Of a DNA stretch of 53,744 nt, positions 24,834-34,282 are shown piece after piece. Source of the stretch: Undibacterium sp. (GTDB taxonomy: Bacteria > Pseudomonadota > Gammaproteobacteria > Burkholderiales > Burkholderiaceae_D). Made by a program: the position numbers and the translations under genes. The stretch spans positions 1 to 53,744 of the forward strand of contig NZ_JAUSFI010000031.1 of assembly GCF_030651495.1 (NCBI RefSeq), written 5' to 3'. The notes under the pieces are model-generated. The model was not told where the DNA came from. It did no database searches and was given only the letters and a program-made list of their open reading frames with translations. The stretch's first letter is position 1; every line of letters starts with the position of its first letter.

Positions 24834-25887
24834 TGGAGCATTCAGTTATCCCTTCACATTGCATTATTTGCGTCGTCGGAGCTCATCCCAATTTTATGAA
24901 AATTGCACCTATTATGGTGGCGTTGAGCGAGTTGGAACCAGTATTGGATGCGACCTTAGTACATACTGGCCAGCATGATGATGTGATAAGCAACGAGCAG
25001 TATTTTCAGGCGCTTGGTATTCCAGTATCGGATATTACTTTGGAAGTTGGCGACGTAAACTATATCATCGCATGTCCTTTGGTTGCGACAAAAAAAAGTA
25101 TACCAGTAATTCATGTTGAGGCTGGTCTTCGTAGTTTTGATTGTGTCATGCCAGAAGAAATCAATCGTGTTTTGATAGATCAAATTTCAGATATGTTCTT
25201 TGCAACCGAACCTAATGGAAGAGATAATTTGTTGCATGAAGACATTACTGACAAAGGCATACATTTTGTTGGTAATGTAATGATTGAGGTATTACGTCAT
25301 AATTTAGAGAAAGCAATTTCCGTTAAAAAAATCGCCAGCGATCCTGGTAGTGAATATTTTCTAAATGCAGACATTGGATATGCTGTGGTAACGATGCACA
25401 AACCATCTAATGTAGAAGATGACGTCATACTTGCTAGCTTAATTCAAAATGTCGTTATTATTAATGCTCAATTGCCTGTCATATTTCCACTTCATCCACG
25501 AACCAAATCAATGATCCTTAAGTTTGGTTTCGAAAAATTACTTGAGAACGCCAATATTTTATTATTAGCGTCTATGGCTTATTTAGAGATGCTAGGTTTA
25601 ATGAAGAACGCTAAAGGAGTATTGACCGATTCTGGCAGAATACAGGAAGAGACTACGGTTCTGGGGGGCCTTGTATTAGCTTGATAAAAAATACTGAAAG
25701 ACCAATCACTATTGAGGAAGGTAGCAATACAATTTCAGGAAAAGACGCTGAGAAAATGCCCTCCATTTTTAATGATGTGAAACGTACTGAGGGAAAATGT
25801 GGTCGTATTCCTGAATATTGGGATGGTCATGTATCGAACCGGATTGCCAATGTGACTGCAACCGAGTTTGGAATCGCCTTTCAGTAA
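24833..25887 (+). pseudogene. wecB: Broken UDP-GlcNAc 2-epimerase (non-hydrolysing, WecB type)
   Basis: The two frames 24833-25684 and 25681-25887 together resemble one WecB protein. Three kinds of damage are visible. First, about 30 residues normally lying between 'LEVG' and 'GDVNSTIACALVA' are missing, so the text reads straight through as EVGDVNYIIACPLVA. Second, a frameshift at a G-run (about 25664-25669, CTGGGGGGCC) ends the first frame, while the next frame resumes the expected NTERPITIEEGSNT and GRIPEYWDG tail. Third, conserved positions are altered: GTRPNFMK appears as GAHPNFMK, TGQHYD as TGQHDD, and DSGGIQEE as DSGRIQEE. Loss of function is therefore very likely, removing local UDP-ManNAc supply. 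It sits exactly where XrtA operons keep an intact copy. Confidence 0.88.
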
Positions 25888-25900
25888 GTATCTTGACTAC

Positions 25901-26779
25901 ATGCTAAACAAAATGAATCAAATGCAGCCACCTGCCATTTTACCTATATACAATGCAATGACTATCGACGTTGAAGATTATTTTCAGGTTTCTGCATTTT
26001 CGTCAAATATTTCGAGAGATAACTGGTCGACCTTACCTTGTCGCATTGAAAGAAACGTTGATTCTATTCTTGCCTTGCTAAATGTGTCTGGGGTTAAAGC
26101 TACTTTTTTTACACTGGGTTGGATCGCAGAACGTTATCCCGAAATGGTGAAACGAATTGTAGCCGAAGGCCACGAACTGGCCAGTCACGGTTATAGTCAC
26201 TTGCGGGTATCCGACCAAACAGTTACTGAGTTCCAAGATGATGTGAGTCGGAGTAAAGCTTTGCTTGAGCAGATAGGCGGGCAAGCCGTATGGGGTTACC
26301 GTGCGCCTAGTTTCTCTATAGGGACGAATAACCTATGGGCACTCGATGTTCTGCTAAATGTTGGGTATAAATATAGTTCGAGTATTTATCCGATTAAGCA
26401 TGATCATTATGGGATGCCGCATGCTCCGCGATTTAGCTTTTATCCGAATGGACCAGATGGCTTACTTGAGCTACCCATCACGACAGTACGCATTATGCAG
26501 CGTAATTTACCTGCTGGAGGGGGGGGATATTTCCGCTTGTTTCCTTACCAGCTTTCGCGCTGGCTGTTAAAACGGGTAAATGAGCAAGATAAACAATCTG
26601 GAATATTCTACTTTCATCCTTGGGAAGTGGATCCAGATCAACCGCGCCAGCAAAACATTGGATTAAAAACGCGTTTTCGCCATTACGTCAATCTATCACG
26701 TACAGAAAATCGGCTAAAGGCATTAACGCGCGACTTCCATTGGGATCGCATGGATCGCATTTTTTTAAGTAATACATGA
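25901..26779 (+). CDS. XrtA-associated polysaccharide deacetylase (NodB family with DUF3473)
   Basis: A 292-residue NodB-fold deacetylase. Motifs are MTIDVEDYFQVSAF (catalytic base and metal aspartate), HELASHGYSH (metal histidines in H-x3-H) and WGYRAPSFSIG. The C-terminal half is the DUF3473 extension with FYFHPWEVD. The start is uncertain: ATG 25901, 25913 or a TTG at 25868 that would overlap the wecB remnant. It deacetylates N-acetyl sugars, probably on the polymer in the periplasm, although no clear signal peptide is present. It overlaps the next gene by ATGA. Confidence 0.9.
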   Translation: MLNKMNQMQPPAILPIYNAMTIDVEDYFQVSAFSSNISRDNWSTLPCRIERNVDSILALLNVSGVKATFFTLGWIAERYPEMVKRIVAEGHELASHGYSHLRVSDQTVTEFQDDVSRSKALLEQIGGQAVWGYRAPSFSIGTNNLWALDVLLNVGYKYSSSIYPIKHDHYGMPHAPRFSFYPNGPDGLLELPITTVRIMQRNLPAGGGGYFRLFPYQLSRWLLKRVNEQDKQSGIFYFHPWEVDPDQPRQQNIGLKTRFRHYVNLSRTENRLKALTRDFHWDRMDRIFLSNT

Positions 26780-27858
26780 AATCGATGATCGAAGCATTTC
26801 AAAACCATCAACAGTTGGTACCTAGCAAGGTATCCGTTACCGTTAGTTTAATGCAGGAGAAGGATGTAAAAAAATGGGATGCGTTTGTTTTGAGTTGTCC
26901 TGAAGCGAGTTTTTTTCATCGAGCTGGTTGGCAATCGGTCATTGAACGCGCTTTTGGCCATAAAACTTGGTTTTATTACGCGGAGTCGGAAGGTGAAATT
27001 ATCGGCGTCCTGTCTTTGGCGGAAATCAAAAGTGCATTATTTGGACACTCTCTGACCTCCCTGCCATTTTGTGTTTATGGTGGTGTTGCGGCAATCAATG
27101 ACGCGGCTCGTCTTGCGCTCACTAACGCAGCGGAAGAGCTGGCCGAAAAACTCAATGTCGGCTATCTTGAATATCGTAATATAAAGTCGTGTAATCCAGA
27201 CTGGCTGGCTAAAAATTTATACGTAACCTTTCGCAAGGAAATTGATCCTGAAGAAGAAAAAAATATGCTAGCCATACCTCGTAAGCAACGAGCTATGGTG
27301 CGCAAAGGAATTAAATTGGGTTTGTTAAGTGAACTTGATCAGCATACGGATCGTTTTTTCTACGCCTACTCAACTAGCGTTCACCGTTTAGGAACGCCGG
27401 TTTTTTCAAAGAAATTTTTTCGTTTGCTCAAAGAGATATTTACTGATGATTGTGAAATTATGACTATTGTTAAAGATGGTCGTGTCATTGCCAGTGTAAT
27501 GAGTTTTTATTTCAAAGATCAGGTACTACCTTATTATGGAGGTGGAACATCAGAGGCGCGTGAACTTGCAGGGAATGATTTCATGTATTGGGAGCTGATG
27601 AGGCGGGCATGTGTGCGAGGTTATAAAGTATTTGATTTCGGCCGTAGCAAACTCGGTACCGGATCTTATGATTTTAAAAAGAACTGGGGTTTTGAGCCCG
27701 AACCGCTCCACTATGAATACAAACTGCACAAGTCAACTGCAGTGCCAGATAATAATCCACTCAATCCAAAATATCAGCTTTTTATTAAACTGTGGCAGCG
27801 TATGCCTATCTCAATCGCCAATGTTATTGGCCCGCATATTGTGAAAAATCTAGGGTAA
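26776..27858 (+). CDS. FemAB family XrtA/PEP-CTERM-associated protein (TIGR03019 type)
   Basis: A 360-residue protein with two GNAT-like halves of the FemAB type. Visible family signatures are SCPEASFFHRAGWQSVIERAFGH-like N-terminal text, KQRAMVRKGIKLGL in the middle and YKVFDFGRSKLGTGSYDFKK near the C-terminus. FemAB relatives add amino acids from aminoacyl-tRNA to peptidoglycan; the substrate of the XrtA-linked branch is unknown. Its ATG overlaps the deacetylase stop and the next gene begins four bases after its stop, so the three are translated together. Confidence 0.92.
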   Translation: MKSMIEAFQNHQQLVPSKVSVTVSLMQEKDVKKWDAFVLSCPEASFFHRAGWQSVIERAFGHKTWFYYAESEGEIIGVLSLAEIKSALFGHSLTSLPFCVYGGVAAINDAARLALTNAAEELAEKLNVGYLEYRNIKSCNPDWLAKNLYVTFRKEIDPEEEKNMLAIPRKQRAMVRKGIKLGLLSELDQHTDRFFYAYSTSVHRLGTPVFSKKFFRLLKEIFTDDCEIMTIVKDGRVIASVMSFYFKDQVLPYYGGGTSEARELAGNDFMYWELMRRACVRGYKVFDFGRSKLGTGSYDFKKNWGFEPEPLHYEYKLHKSTAVPDNNPLNPKYQLFIKLWQRMPISIANVIGPHIVKNLG

Positions 27859-27861
27859 GCG

Positions 27862-29088
27862 ATGGGAAATCCAGTAGCGCGACCCAAGGAAAATTTGATG
27901 TTGTTGGTGCATCGAATTCCTTTTCCACCTAATAAGGGTGACAAAATTCGTTCTTATCATTTGCTTAAATATTTGACGCAGCACTACACAGTACACCTCG
28001 GCACATTTGTTGATGATGAAAATGATCTTCAATATATTGAGACAGTAAAACAATTGTGTGGGGAAAGTTGTTTTTTATATTTAAATCCGATGCTGGCAAA
28101 ATTGAAGAGCATCACTGCTCTGCTGGCAAATCGACCTTTGTCGTTAGATTATTATCGTAGTGCTGCCATGCGGTCGTGGGTTCGCTCAGTTATCAAAGAA
28201 AAGGCGATCAAAAAAATAGTGGTATTTTCTTCAGCTATGGCTCAATTCGTTGAGGCGTTTCCAGAAACACGGAGGGTGATTGACTTCGTTGATGTGGATT
28301 CCGATAAATGGTTGCAATATGCCAGTAAAAAAGTCTGGCCTATGAGTTGGCTGTACCACCGGGAAGCGCAAACACTCTTAGCATACGAAAAAAATTTGGC
28401 AAACGGGTGTGATGCTGCATTATTTGTGTCGCAGGCAGAAGCTGATCTGTTTAAGCGGTTGGCGCCAGAAAGCACGGATAAAATTGGGTTCTTTAATAAT
28501 GGAGTGGATGTTGATTATTTTTCTCCCGGGATCTCATCTCTCAATCCTTACTCACCAAAGGATAGGGTCATTGTATTTACTGGCGCTATGGATTATTGGC
28601 CAAATATAGATGCGGTACACTGGTTTTCAGAACAAGTGTTTCCTGCAGTACGTAAACAATATCAAGACGCTTTATTTTATATCGTCGGTACGCGGCCATC
28701 TGAAAAAGTTCTGCAATTAGCCAATCTACCAGGAGTCAGGGTGACAGGATCGGTGCCCGATGTTCGGCCGTATTTGGCGCATGCCGATATTGTCGTTGCT
28801 CCACTGCGTATTGCTCGTGGTATCCAAAACAAAGTGTTGGAAGCGATGGCAATGGCAAAAACTGTTGTGGTTTCGCCGCAAGCACTTGAGGGCATTGACG
28901 CATTACCAGGACAGGAGTTATTGGTGGCAGATAATGCTATACATTTCTCGACGATATTGCTGGATTTATTGATGAGAGAAAATGAGAGTATTGGCATTGC
29001 TGCCCGTAAAAAAGTCGAAACTAGATACAATTGGAATGATAATTTGAAAAATGTTGATGCTTCGCTTAGGTCGTTTATGTCGAATTAA
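27862..29088 (+). CDS. Glycosyltransferase, PEP-CTERM/XrtA-associated (TIGR03087 type)
   Basis: A 408-residue GT-B enzyme of the GT4 group. The N-terminus LVHRIPFPPNKGDKIRSYH is diagnostic for this XrtA-linked family. The donor-binding half has VFTGAMDYWPNIDAVHWF, then PDVRPYLAHADIVVAPLR and GIQNKVLEAMAMAKTVV (the E-x7-E region). Cytoplasmic face of the membrane, adding a sugar to the lipid-linked unit. In related loci xrtA commonly follows this gene; here a 1 kb gap without a gene follows instead. Confidence 0.93.
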   Translation: MGNPVARPKENLMLLVHRIPFPPNKGDKIRSYHLLKYLTQHYTVHLGTFVDDENDLQYIETVKQLCGESCFLYLNPMLAKLKSITALLANRPLSLDYYRSAAMRSWVRSVIKEKAIKKIVVFSSAMAQFVEAFPETRRVIDFVDVDSDKWLQYASKKVWPMSWLYHREAQTLLAYEKNLANGCDAALFVSQAEADLFKRLAPESTDKIGFFNNGVDVDYFSPGISSLNPYSPKDRVIVFTGAMDYWPNIDAVHWFSEQVFPAVRKQYQDALFYIVGTRPSEKVLQLANLPGVRVTGSVPDVRPYLAHADIVVAPLRIARGIQNKVLEAMAMAKTVVVSPQALEGIDALPGQELLVADNAIHFSTILLDLLMRENESIGIAARKKVETRYNWNDNLKNVDASLRSFMSN

Positions 29089-30113
29089 AATATAGTCACA
29101 AATTTTCTATTGTATTGCCAGTCTGACTGCTATTGAATATTTTGATAAAATTGATTGAGTTACTTATTGGTGTTGATTAAATTTCAAGAAAAAAATGAGG
29201 TGATGAAAAATGCCTAATCATTCATAATTTTCTGGAACTGCGGTAATTTATCAGTAAGCGATAGTCCTTTAAAGAAAAAGTAATTGTTCGATGTAGCCGT
29301 ATTTATTCTGCGGTACTGGCTATATTATTGTTTACATTTTTATTGAATTATTTAGTCAATACCTACTTTGACAACTCAGTCGCATCGACCTATTAAGTTT
29401 TGAAGGCGTGTATTTATATTCCATTTCATACTTATTTTTAGGAGAACTTTAGACGTTTTTAGAACCAGTCGATATTTGGCGGATTATTTTGTCCGTCTGG
29501 TGATTTTGTTGAATTTTTATTTTGTGAAATATGCAAGGTCACTGAGCTCGAAAAATTTAGTATTCAAATTCACTCCGTGTCTTGATATATGCGTATTATT
29601 TTATTGTTATTAGTTCACTCACATAATAGTTCAAGCGTTAAAGGGACTTTATTTAAACGTGTTGATTGGTATTGTTACCTATTTACGTGAATCAATCACC
29701 AAACATAAAAAATATTGGTTCTTCAAATTGATGACCTGAGTGTTTGATTATATTGATGGAGTAGATATTCTGTTTTTCGATCAGTTCAAAAACAGCTTTG
29801 GAAGCTAGGAGGGGATATAAAATGTTTATAGATTATGGAGAAAGAACCATAGACCAGATTCATTAATTATAAACTTGTATTTTTATACAAAATTCACAAT
29901 TATCTTTAATAATTTCTATATAGTTTAGTTATTGATGTTTTTTAATTATTCTTTTCTATTGAAGGAATTTATTTGTGGCATTAAAAATATGCATCTCATT
30001 CTGATAGATTTTTGTTTTCTCTCTCTTAGTATAAAAACTCCATTTTCTTTCAATTACCTATAGTTGGATCTAACACCAATTTTTGGTTTTGAAAAACTTC
30101 CAGATAACTAAAT
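29089..30113. other. AT-rich 1 kb region without a credible gene
   Basis: No frame of more than about 70 codons with a start and ribosome-binding site occurs here. Two remnants are visible. One is a startless membrane-like frame near 29286-29398 (SAVLAILLFTFLLNYLV), and the other a startless frame at about 29405-29620 containing ADYFVRLVILLNFYFVKYAR. There is also a 14-codon frame at 29822-29866 with a strong AGGAGGGG site. The position is where exosortase A is usually encoded. The base composition and broken frames suggest decay or an insertion junction, but identity with xrtA cannot be shown by eye. Confidence 0.55.
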
Positions 30114-31283
30114 GTGATCACGACTTTGAAAACAAAATCAAAATATGAGATTGAATGTGTCAAATTGCATGATGGAAATGAAAATCTCATCGCAGTTTGG
30201 CATCAGCTTTTGTCTAATAGTTCGAGTCCTGAAAAAATTTATCAGACCCCAGATTTTTTTGAGTTTCTACAAAAAACTAATGATGGGCAGGATCATATAG
30301 AATTATTGTCAATTAAGTTAGTGGAAACAGGCGAGATAATTGGGATTGTTCCTATTCGTTTCAGGAAATTGCCTTTTGAATTTTGCTTTGGCTCCAAAAC
30401 ACTTGCTGCCCCGAAGATGCAAGTCATAGTGTTATTAGGAACGATTCCACTACTTCAAATGGTTCCCCATTTGTTCGAAGATCTTATACGGTATTTGTTC
30501 GAAAAATTTCCTTTGTGCAATGGAATATCCTTACCAGCACTTCCGGCTAACAGCGACTTTCGTTCTTACATAAGAAACTCTAGCATACTTAGAGACCAAT
30601 GCCGGATTCATGTACTACATGGATGGCGTGAATGTCATGTAATTCCATTAGTGAACGATTTTGAGAAATATCTTCAGCAATTCAGTTCAAAAAAACGTTT
30701 TAATTTGAAACGTCAAGTTCGCTTGTTAAGAGAACATGGTGGTGGAGAATTACGCTTGGATAGGATAGAGTATCCTGAACAAGTGCTTGATTTGATCAAA
30801 GCTCGAAATGCTGTCGCTTCTATCGATGCAATTAGTAATTCATCAACAGAAAGAGTATTGATAGGACTTGCTCAGCAAAGATTGCTTCACTCATATATCT
30901 TGATGTCTGGTGAGCGACCTTACGCGGTTATTCTCGCTACTAGATCAGAGCAAGTTTTGCATATTCATAATATTTTTTATCCAGAGGATCTTGCACGTAT
31001 GTCCGTTGGGGTCTCGATTTTGCATTTGGCAATTGAAGACTTAACCACAAATTTTGAATTTTTATCTATCGATCTTGGTTACAGCAATCCCGCCCATAAT
31101 CACCAATCGTCGAATTCGATTGAGATTCGTGGACATATGTTATTGTTAAGAAAAACTTGGCGAAATAGATTTTTGTGTTTCACTCATCAATGCTATGTGA
31201 AACAATTAGAGTTACTTAAAAATATTATGGAAAATCAACGTCGCCGTATTCGTAATAGCAAAAAGTCTGTTTCAGGAAATTAA
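30114..31283 (+). CDS. GNAT/CelD-like acyltransferase of the middle cassette
   Basis: A 389-residue soluble protein starting at GTG 30114 with a poor ribosome-binding site. The double-GNAT fold is suggested by FSSKKRFNLKRQVRLLREHG in the middle and by HIHNIFYPEDLARMSVGVS followed by IDLGYSNPAHNHQSS near the end, the CelD/BcsL arrangement. It is AT-rich compared with the left arm. It stands alone on the plus strand after the 1 kb gap and converges on the minus-strand cassette. Likely transfers an acyl or aminoacyl group to a sugar; the donor is unknown. Confidence 0.75.
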   Translation: MITTLKTKSKYEIECVKLHDGNENLIAVWHQLLSNSSSPEKIYQTPDFFEFLQKTNDGQDHIELLSIKLVETGEIIGIVPIRFRKLPFEFCFGSKTLAAPKMQVIVLLGTIPLLQMVPHLFEDLIRYLFEKFPLCNGISLPALPANSDFRSYIRNSSILRDQCRIHVLHGWRECHVIPLVNDFEKYLQQFSSKKRFNLKRQVRLLREHGGGELRLDRIEYPEQVLDLIKARNAVASIDAISNSSTERVLIGLAQQRLLHSYILMSGERPYAVILATRSEQVLHIHNIFYPEDLARMSVGVSILHLAIEDLTTNFEFLSIDLGYSNPAHNHQSSNSIEIRGHMLLLRKTWRNRFLCFTHQCYVKQLELLKNIMENQRRRIRNSKKSVSGN

Positions 31284-31363
31284 ATTTGTATCGATTGATC
31301 TTTATGAAAAAGACAGAACTCCAAAATAAAGTTCGGTGAACCTGATCAGGTTTAACTGATCTA

Positions 31364-32512
31364 TCATCCTATATTTTTAACTTTGTCAAATAATTGCTCC
31401 AGCATTAACCCATCCATAAAAAATTTAGTGGCCCAATTCGGATAACGATATGTCATGTAGCCACCGTTAATTGGATGTGAGCCCTTTATCCCACCTCGTA
31501 TGTTCATATTGCTGGTTGTCAAATCCTGAATGCTCATATTAAATTTGTTTGCTTTTTTTGCATGCTCAATGAGAGATTTTTCGCCCGTTAGCTGCGCTAA
31601 ACGAAGCCAGTTAATCGCCATTTGTGAATTGCCAGTGATACAACTCCATCTCGCCGCAGTTTTCCATTCCGGCGTATAAAAAGCGTTTAACGCACCATCC
31701 TGACGCTGCTGGGAAGCGACGGTTTTTGCCATTTTGAGCGCACGTTCTATATAGTCGTTTCTTTCAGCTGCAACTCCAACTTCTAAAATTCCTCGTATGG
31801 AATATGCAATTGTGTGGGTTAGTGCTGTCAAATCGACATTGTCGGATAAACAGTTATCAGGCAACCAGTCGTTAGATTGAGCACGGGCGAGTGTCCATTC
31901 TACATTGGCAATTGCTACGTCCAAATAGCGTGGGTTTCCCACGGCTTCATACGCTCGCACCAGTCCAAAAGCGGTACGCGTATTGTAGCTATTAAGTTTT
32001 GATGTAGTAAAAGGGGACGGGAAACGACGCCAGGCACCATCTTCGTCTTGCGCGTCAACCAACCAGTTAGAAGCTGTGATTAGTGATGTTTTGAAACGTT
32101 GATCACCGGTTTCCAACCAAGCTTTTGCCCAGCCAAATAAGGCCTGCCCAGTATTGAAAATGGTTGGAGCTACTATATCGGCATCCATAGTGCCGGCGCG
32201 CACGCCACCATTAGGCAACTGAATATTACTTTCCCATATAGCCATGCGCGTTGCTGCTTCGGCGTATTGCGGCGCGTTGTAATGTTTTGCGTATTCATAA
32301 AGTGTGGGAATAATATAGCCAGTGGTCTCGGGATACGATGCCAGCCATTTTTTTGCACGAATATCATAACTGTGGGCGACTCCATCATCCTGCGTTGCTT
32401 GCTGTGCACGCAATAGCCAGTCTGCGGCGGCACTCAAATGATTTTCTATTGGAAAAACAGAGTTTTCTGGGTGAAACAGGTTTTCTTTTACTACTTGCAT
32501 TAGATGTCGCAT
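31364..32512 (-). CDS. Predicted alpha/alpha-toroid protein of a polysaccharide cassette
   Basis: A 382-residue cytoplasmic-looking protein without a signal peptide. It consists of repeated helical pairs with glycine/tryptophan turns: TGYIIPTLYEYAKHYN, then TGQALFGWAKAWLETGD, DEDGAWRRFPSPF, RTAFGLVRAYEAVG, YSIRGILEVGVA and TGNSQMAINWLRLAQLTG. This is the layout of alpha/alpha-toroid folds such as six-hairpin glycosidases, unsaturated glucuronyl hydrolases and epimerases. A glycan-modifying or glycan-binding role is inferred. It is the last gene of the minus-strand run beginning at 41141, 194 bases after the PP-loop protein. I cannot name catalytic residues. Confidence 0.7.
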   Translation of the reverse strand: MRHLMQVVKENLFHPENSVFPIENHLSAAADWLLRAQQATQDDGVAHSYDIRAKKWLASYPETTGYIIPTLYEYAKHYNAPQYAEAATRMAIWESNIQLPNGGVRAGTMDADIVAPTIFNTGQALFGWAKAWLETGDQRFKTSLITASNWLVDAQDEDGAWRRFPSPFTTSKLNSYNTRTAFGLVRAYEAVGNPRYLDVAIANVEWTLARAQSNDWLPDNCLSDNVDLTALTHTIAYSIRGILEVGVAAERNDYIERALKMAKTVASQQRQDGALNAFYTPEWKTAARWSCITGNSQMAINWLRLAQLTGEKSLIEHAKKANKFNMSIQDLTTSNMNIRGGIKGSHPINGGYMTYRYPNWATKFFMDGLMLEQLFDKVKNIG

Positions 32513-32706
32513 AAATATGTTCCATTTTCGAGGCGTTGAATAATTGGGTTCGATTAATATTTTTTTTCTTTGCCGTGCATTTTATTACCGTGATTTTGTG
32601 AATATTTTAATCTCATCATCCGAAAGTGGGAGGGGCTTGGAAATTACTTAATATTTTCAACTTGTATACGTCATTTCTAGCATGTGACAAGAAATGCTGA
32701 TTTCAG

Positions 32707-34215
32707 TTATTTTTTTGCGGCCTGTAGTACGTTACTGTATCGCCAAAACATTTTTTGAAACGACCAATAAAACATTTGTCTACGGCAATCAAAAGGCTGC
32801 GCATACCGGTCCAACGGATGAATCAGCTTTATTATTAAATTTTGAAACCGATACGAAAAATGACCAAATACAGCGGCGGTTTTATTACACCCTCGCCATA
32901 TTTCGTGCAGTATCTTATTGGGAAATTGGGGACTTAATGTGTGTTGCGATGCGTGTTCTAAAAATTCTTGAAGTGATTCTGGCCCAAAGTACCAATCTAA
33001 TTTTTCGCTGTGAAATGAGCGACTCATGACTCTTTTTTTTTGTCCAAAGCTTTGACGTGGAAGCCCCGCTTCCTCTGCAATGCGTCGGCATATCGGTCTG
33101 TCGTAGTCCCCGCCTATGGACCATCGCGCCATTTCTGCTGCGTTTGATATTTCATATATTGTGCTGTGTGATTGACATCCAAAAAATGGTATCGCAATAT
33201 GAATAAAACCAACTCTTAATCTGAATTCTTCAAGATCGGCTCCACTTGGATCACCGCGAATAATTTGATCCGAGATTTTTTCATTATTTTTATCCCAAAT
33301 TTTGTCACCGTGAAATCCGGAAATAAATACTCGTCCCTGAAGAAAATTTTCTAACGGAGCAAAGAAGGCATCTTCTCCCCCAGTTCCTAATGAAAAAAAT
33401 TCGTATTCAGTATTGAATTCTTTGTATGCAGTACGCGCCAATTCCTTTACGCTTAATCCAAGAATCTTAGCTAGATCGGCTCCATTATCTGTATTTGGTT
33501 CATCTGACTCGGAGTCGAACAAAGTAAATGCATCTTGGCATCCAGCTTCTTTTGCCAGAACCGCGCAGGTAACCGAGTCATACCCACGGGAGATAGAGAC
33601 GAGAGGTTTAAATTGCATAGATCGTGATGGGAAATTCGCGTTTACCAAGAGCGAATTTAGACATTCACTTAGAAATTTTCGGTATTCTGTAAAAGTAAAG
33701 AACTCGGGACAAGGATTTTTTTCTAAGGTAACTAAATCAAGTTCTTTTGTGATCAATATATTGCAATGACAATATAAGTCGATGTACCCACCGTCCTTAA
33801 GAGGAATGCTCTTTGTACCCTTATCTAAACCATTAATAATTGATGAAATATCATCTCGATAAAATAGATAATCTGAATTAAGTGCCTGCTTGGATGCAGC
33901 TACCACAAACGCCATGGAATTGGATATCCAAAGTTCCTTGTTTAGCTTGGTCGCGTAGATGCGGGCCATGGTATTACTTGGACAAACGACTATTAATGAT
34001 TCATCTTTGAGGGTTACTCCACTAGCGGCACAAACGTAGGAGTTTAAGAACTCAGAGGCAGTTACATTGCCATTCCAACATCCTTCATAGAAAAAATCTG
34101 AGCTACAATCAACGCCAGATCCATGCCTAACTTCAATTGAAGTTAGGCCATATTTAGCATTCATACACCATGCAAGAGTTGGCAAAGACTGAATTTCTTC
34201 AAAAATAAAGTTCAT
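32707..34215 (-). CDS. Asparagine-synthetase-like PP-loop protein without glutaminase cysteine
   Basis: A 502-residue protein whose C-terminal half is the ATP-pyrophosphatase domain of the asparagine synthetase class. Its PP-loop reads SRGYDS at 209-214, in place of the usual SGGxDS, inside LVSISRGYDSVTCAVLAKEAG. The N-terminal 190 residues take the place of the class II glutaminase domain but start MNFIFEEIQ, with no Cys2, so glutamine hydrolysis is not expected. ISGFHGDKIWDK matches the helix that normally follows the adenylation site. Probably activates a carboxylate as acyl-AMP for attack by ammonia or an amine. It shares a run with an ATP-grasp ligase and a second enzyme of its class. 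Confidence 0.82.
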   Translation of the reverse strand: MNFIFEEIQSLPTLAWCMNAKYGLTSIEVRHGSGVDCSSDFFYEGCWNGNVTASEFLNSYVCAASGVTLKDESLIVVCPSNTMARIYATKLNKELWISNSMAFVVAASKQALNSDYLFYRDDISSIINGLDKGTKSIPLKDGGYIDLYCHCNILITKELDLVTLEKNPCPEFFTFTEYRKFLSECLNSLLVNANFPSRSMQFKPLVSISRGYDSVTCAVLAKEAGCQDAFTLFDSESDEPNTDNGADLAKILGLSVKELARTAYKEFNTEYEFFSLGTGGEDAFFAPLENFLQGRVFISGFHGDKIWDKNNEKISDQIIRGDPSGADLEEFRLRVGFIHIAIPFFGCQSHSTIYEISNAAEMARWSIGGDYDRPICRRIAEEAGLPRQSFGQKKRVMSRSFHSEKLDWYFGPESLQEFLEHASQHTLSPQFPNKILHEIWRGCNKTAAVFGHFSYRFQNLIIKLIHPLDRYAQPFDCRRQMFYWSFQKMFWRYSNVLQAAKK

Positions 34216-34282
34216 TGAGTAACACCCCGATTTCTATCTTCTTTGATCTTCTTTCGAACCTAAACAGGATAAATATATTTTT

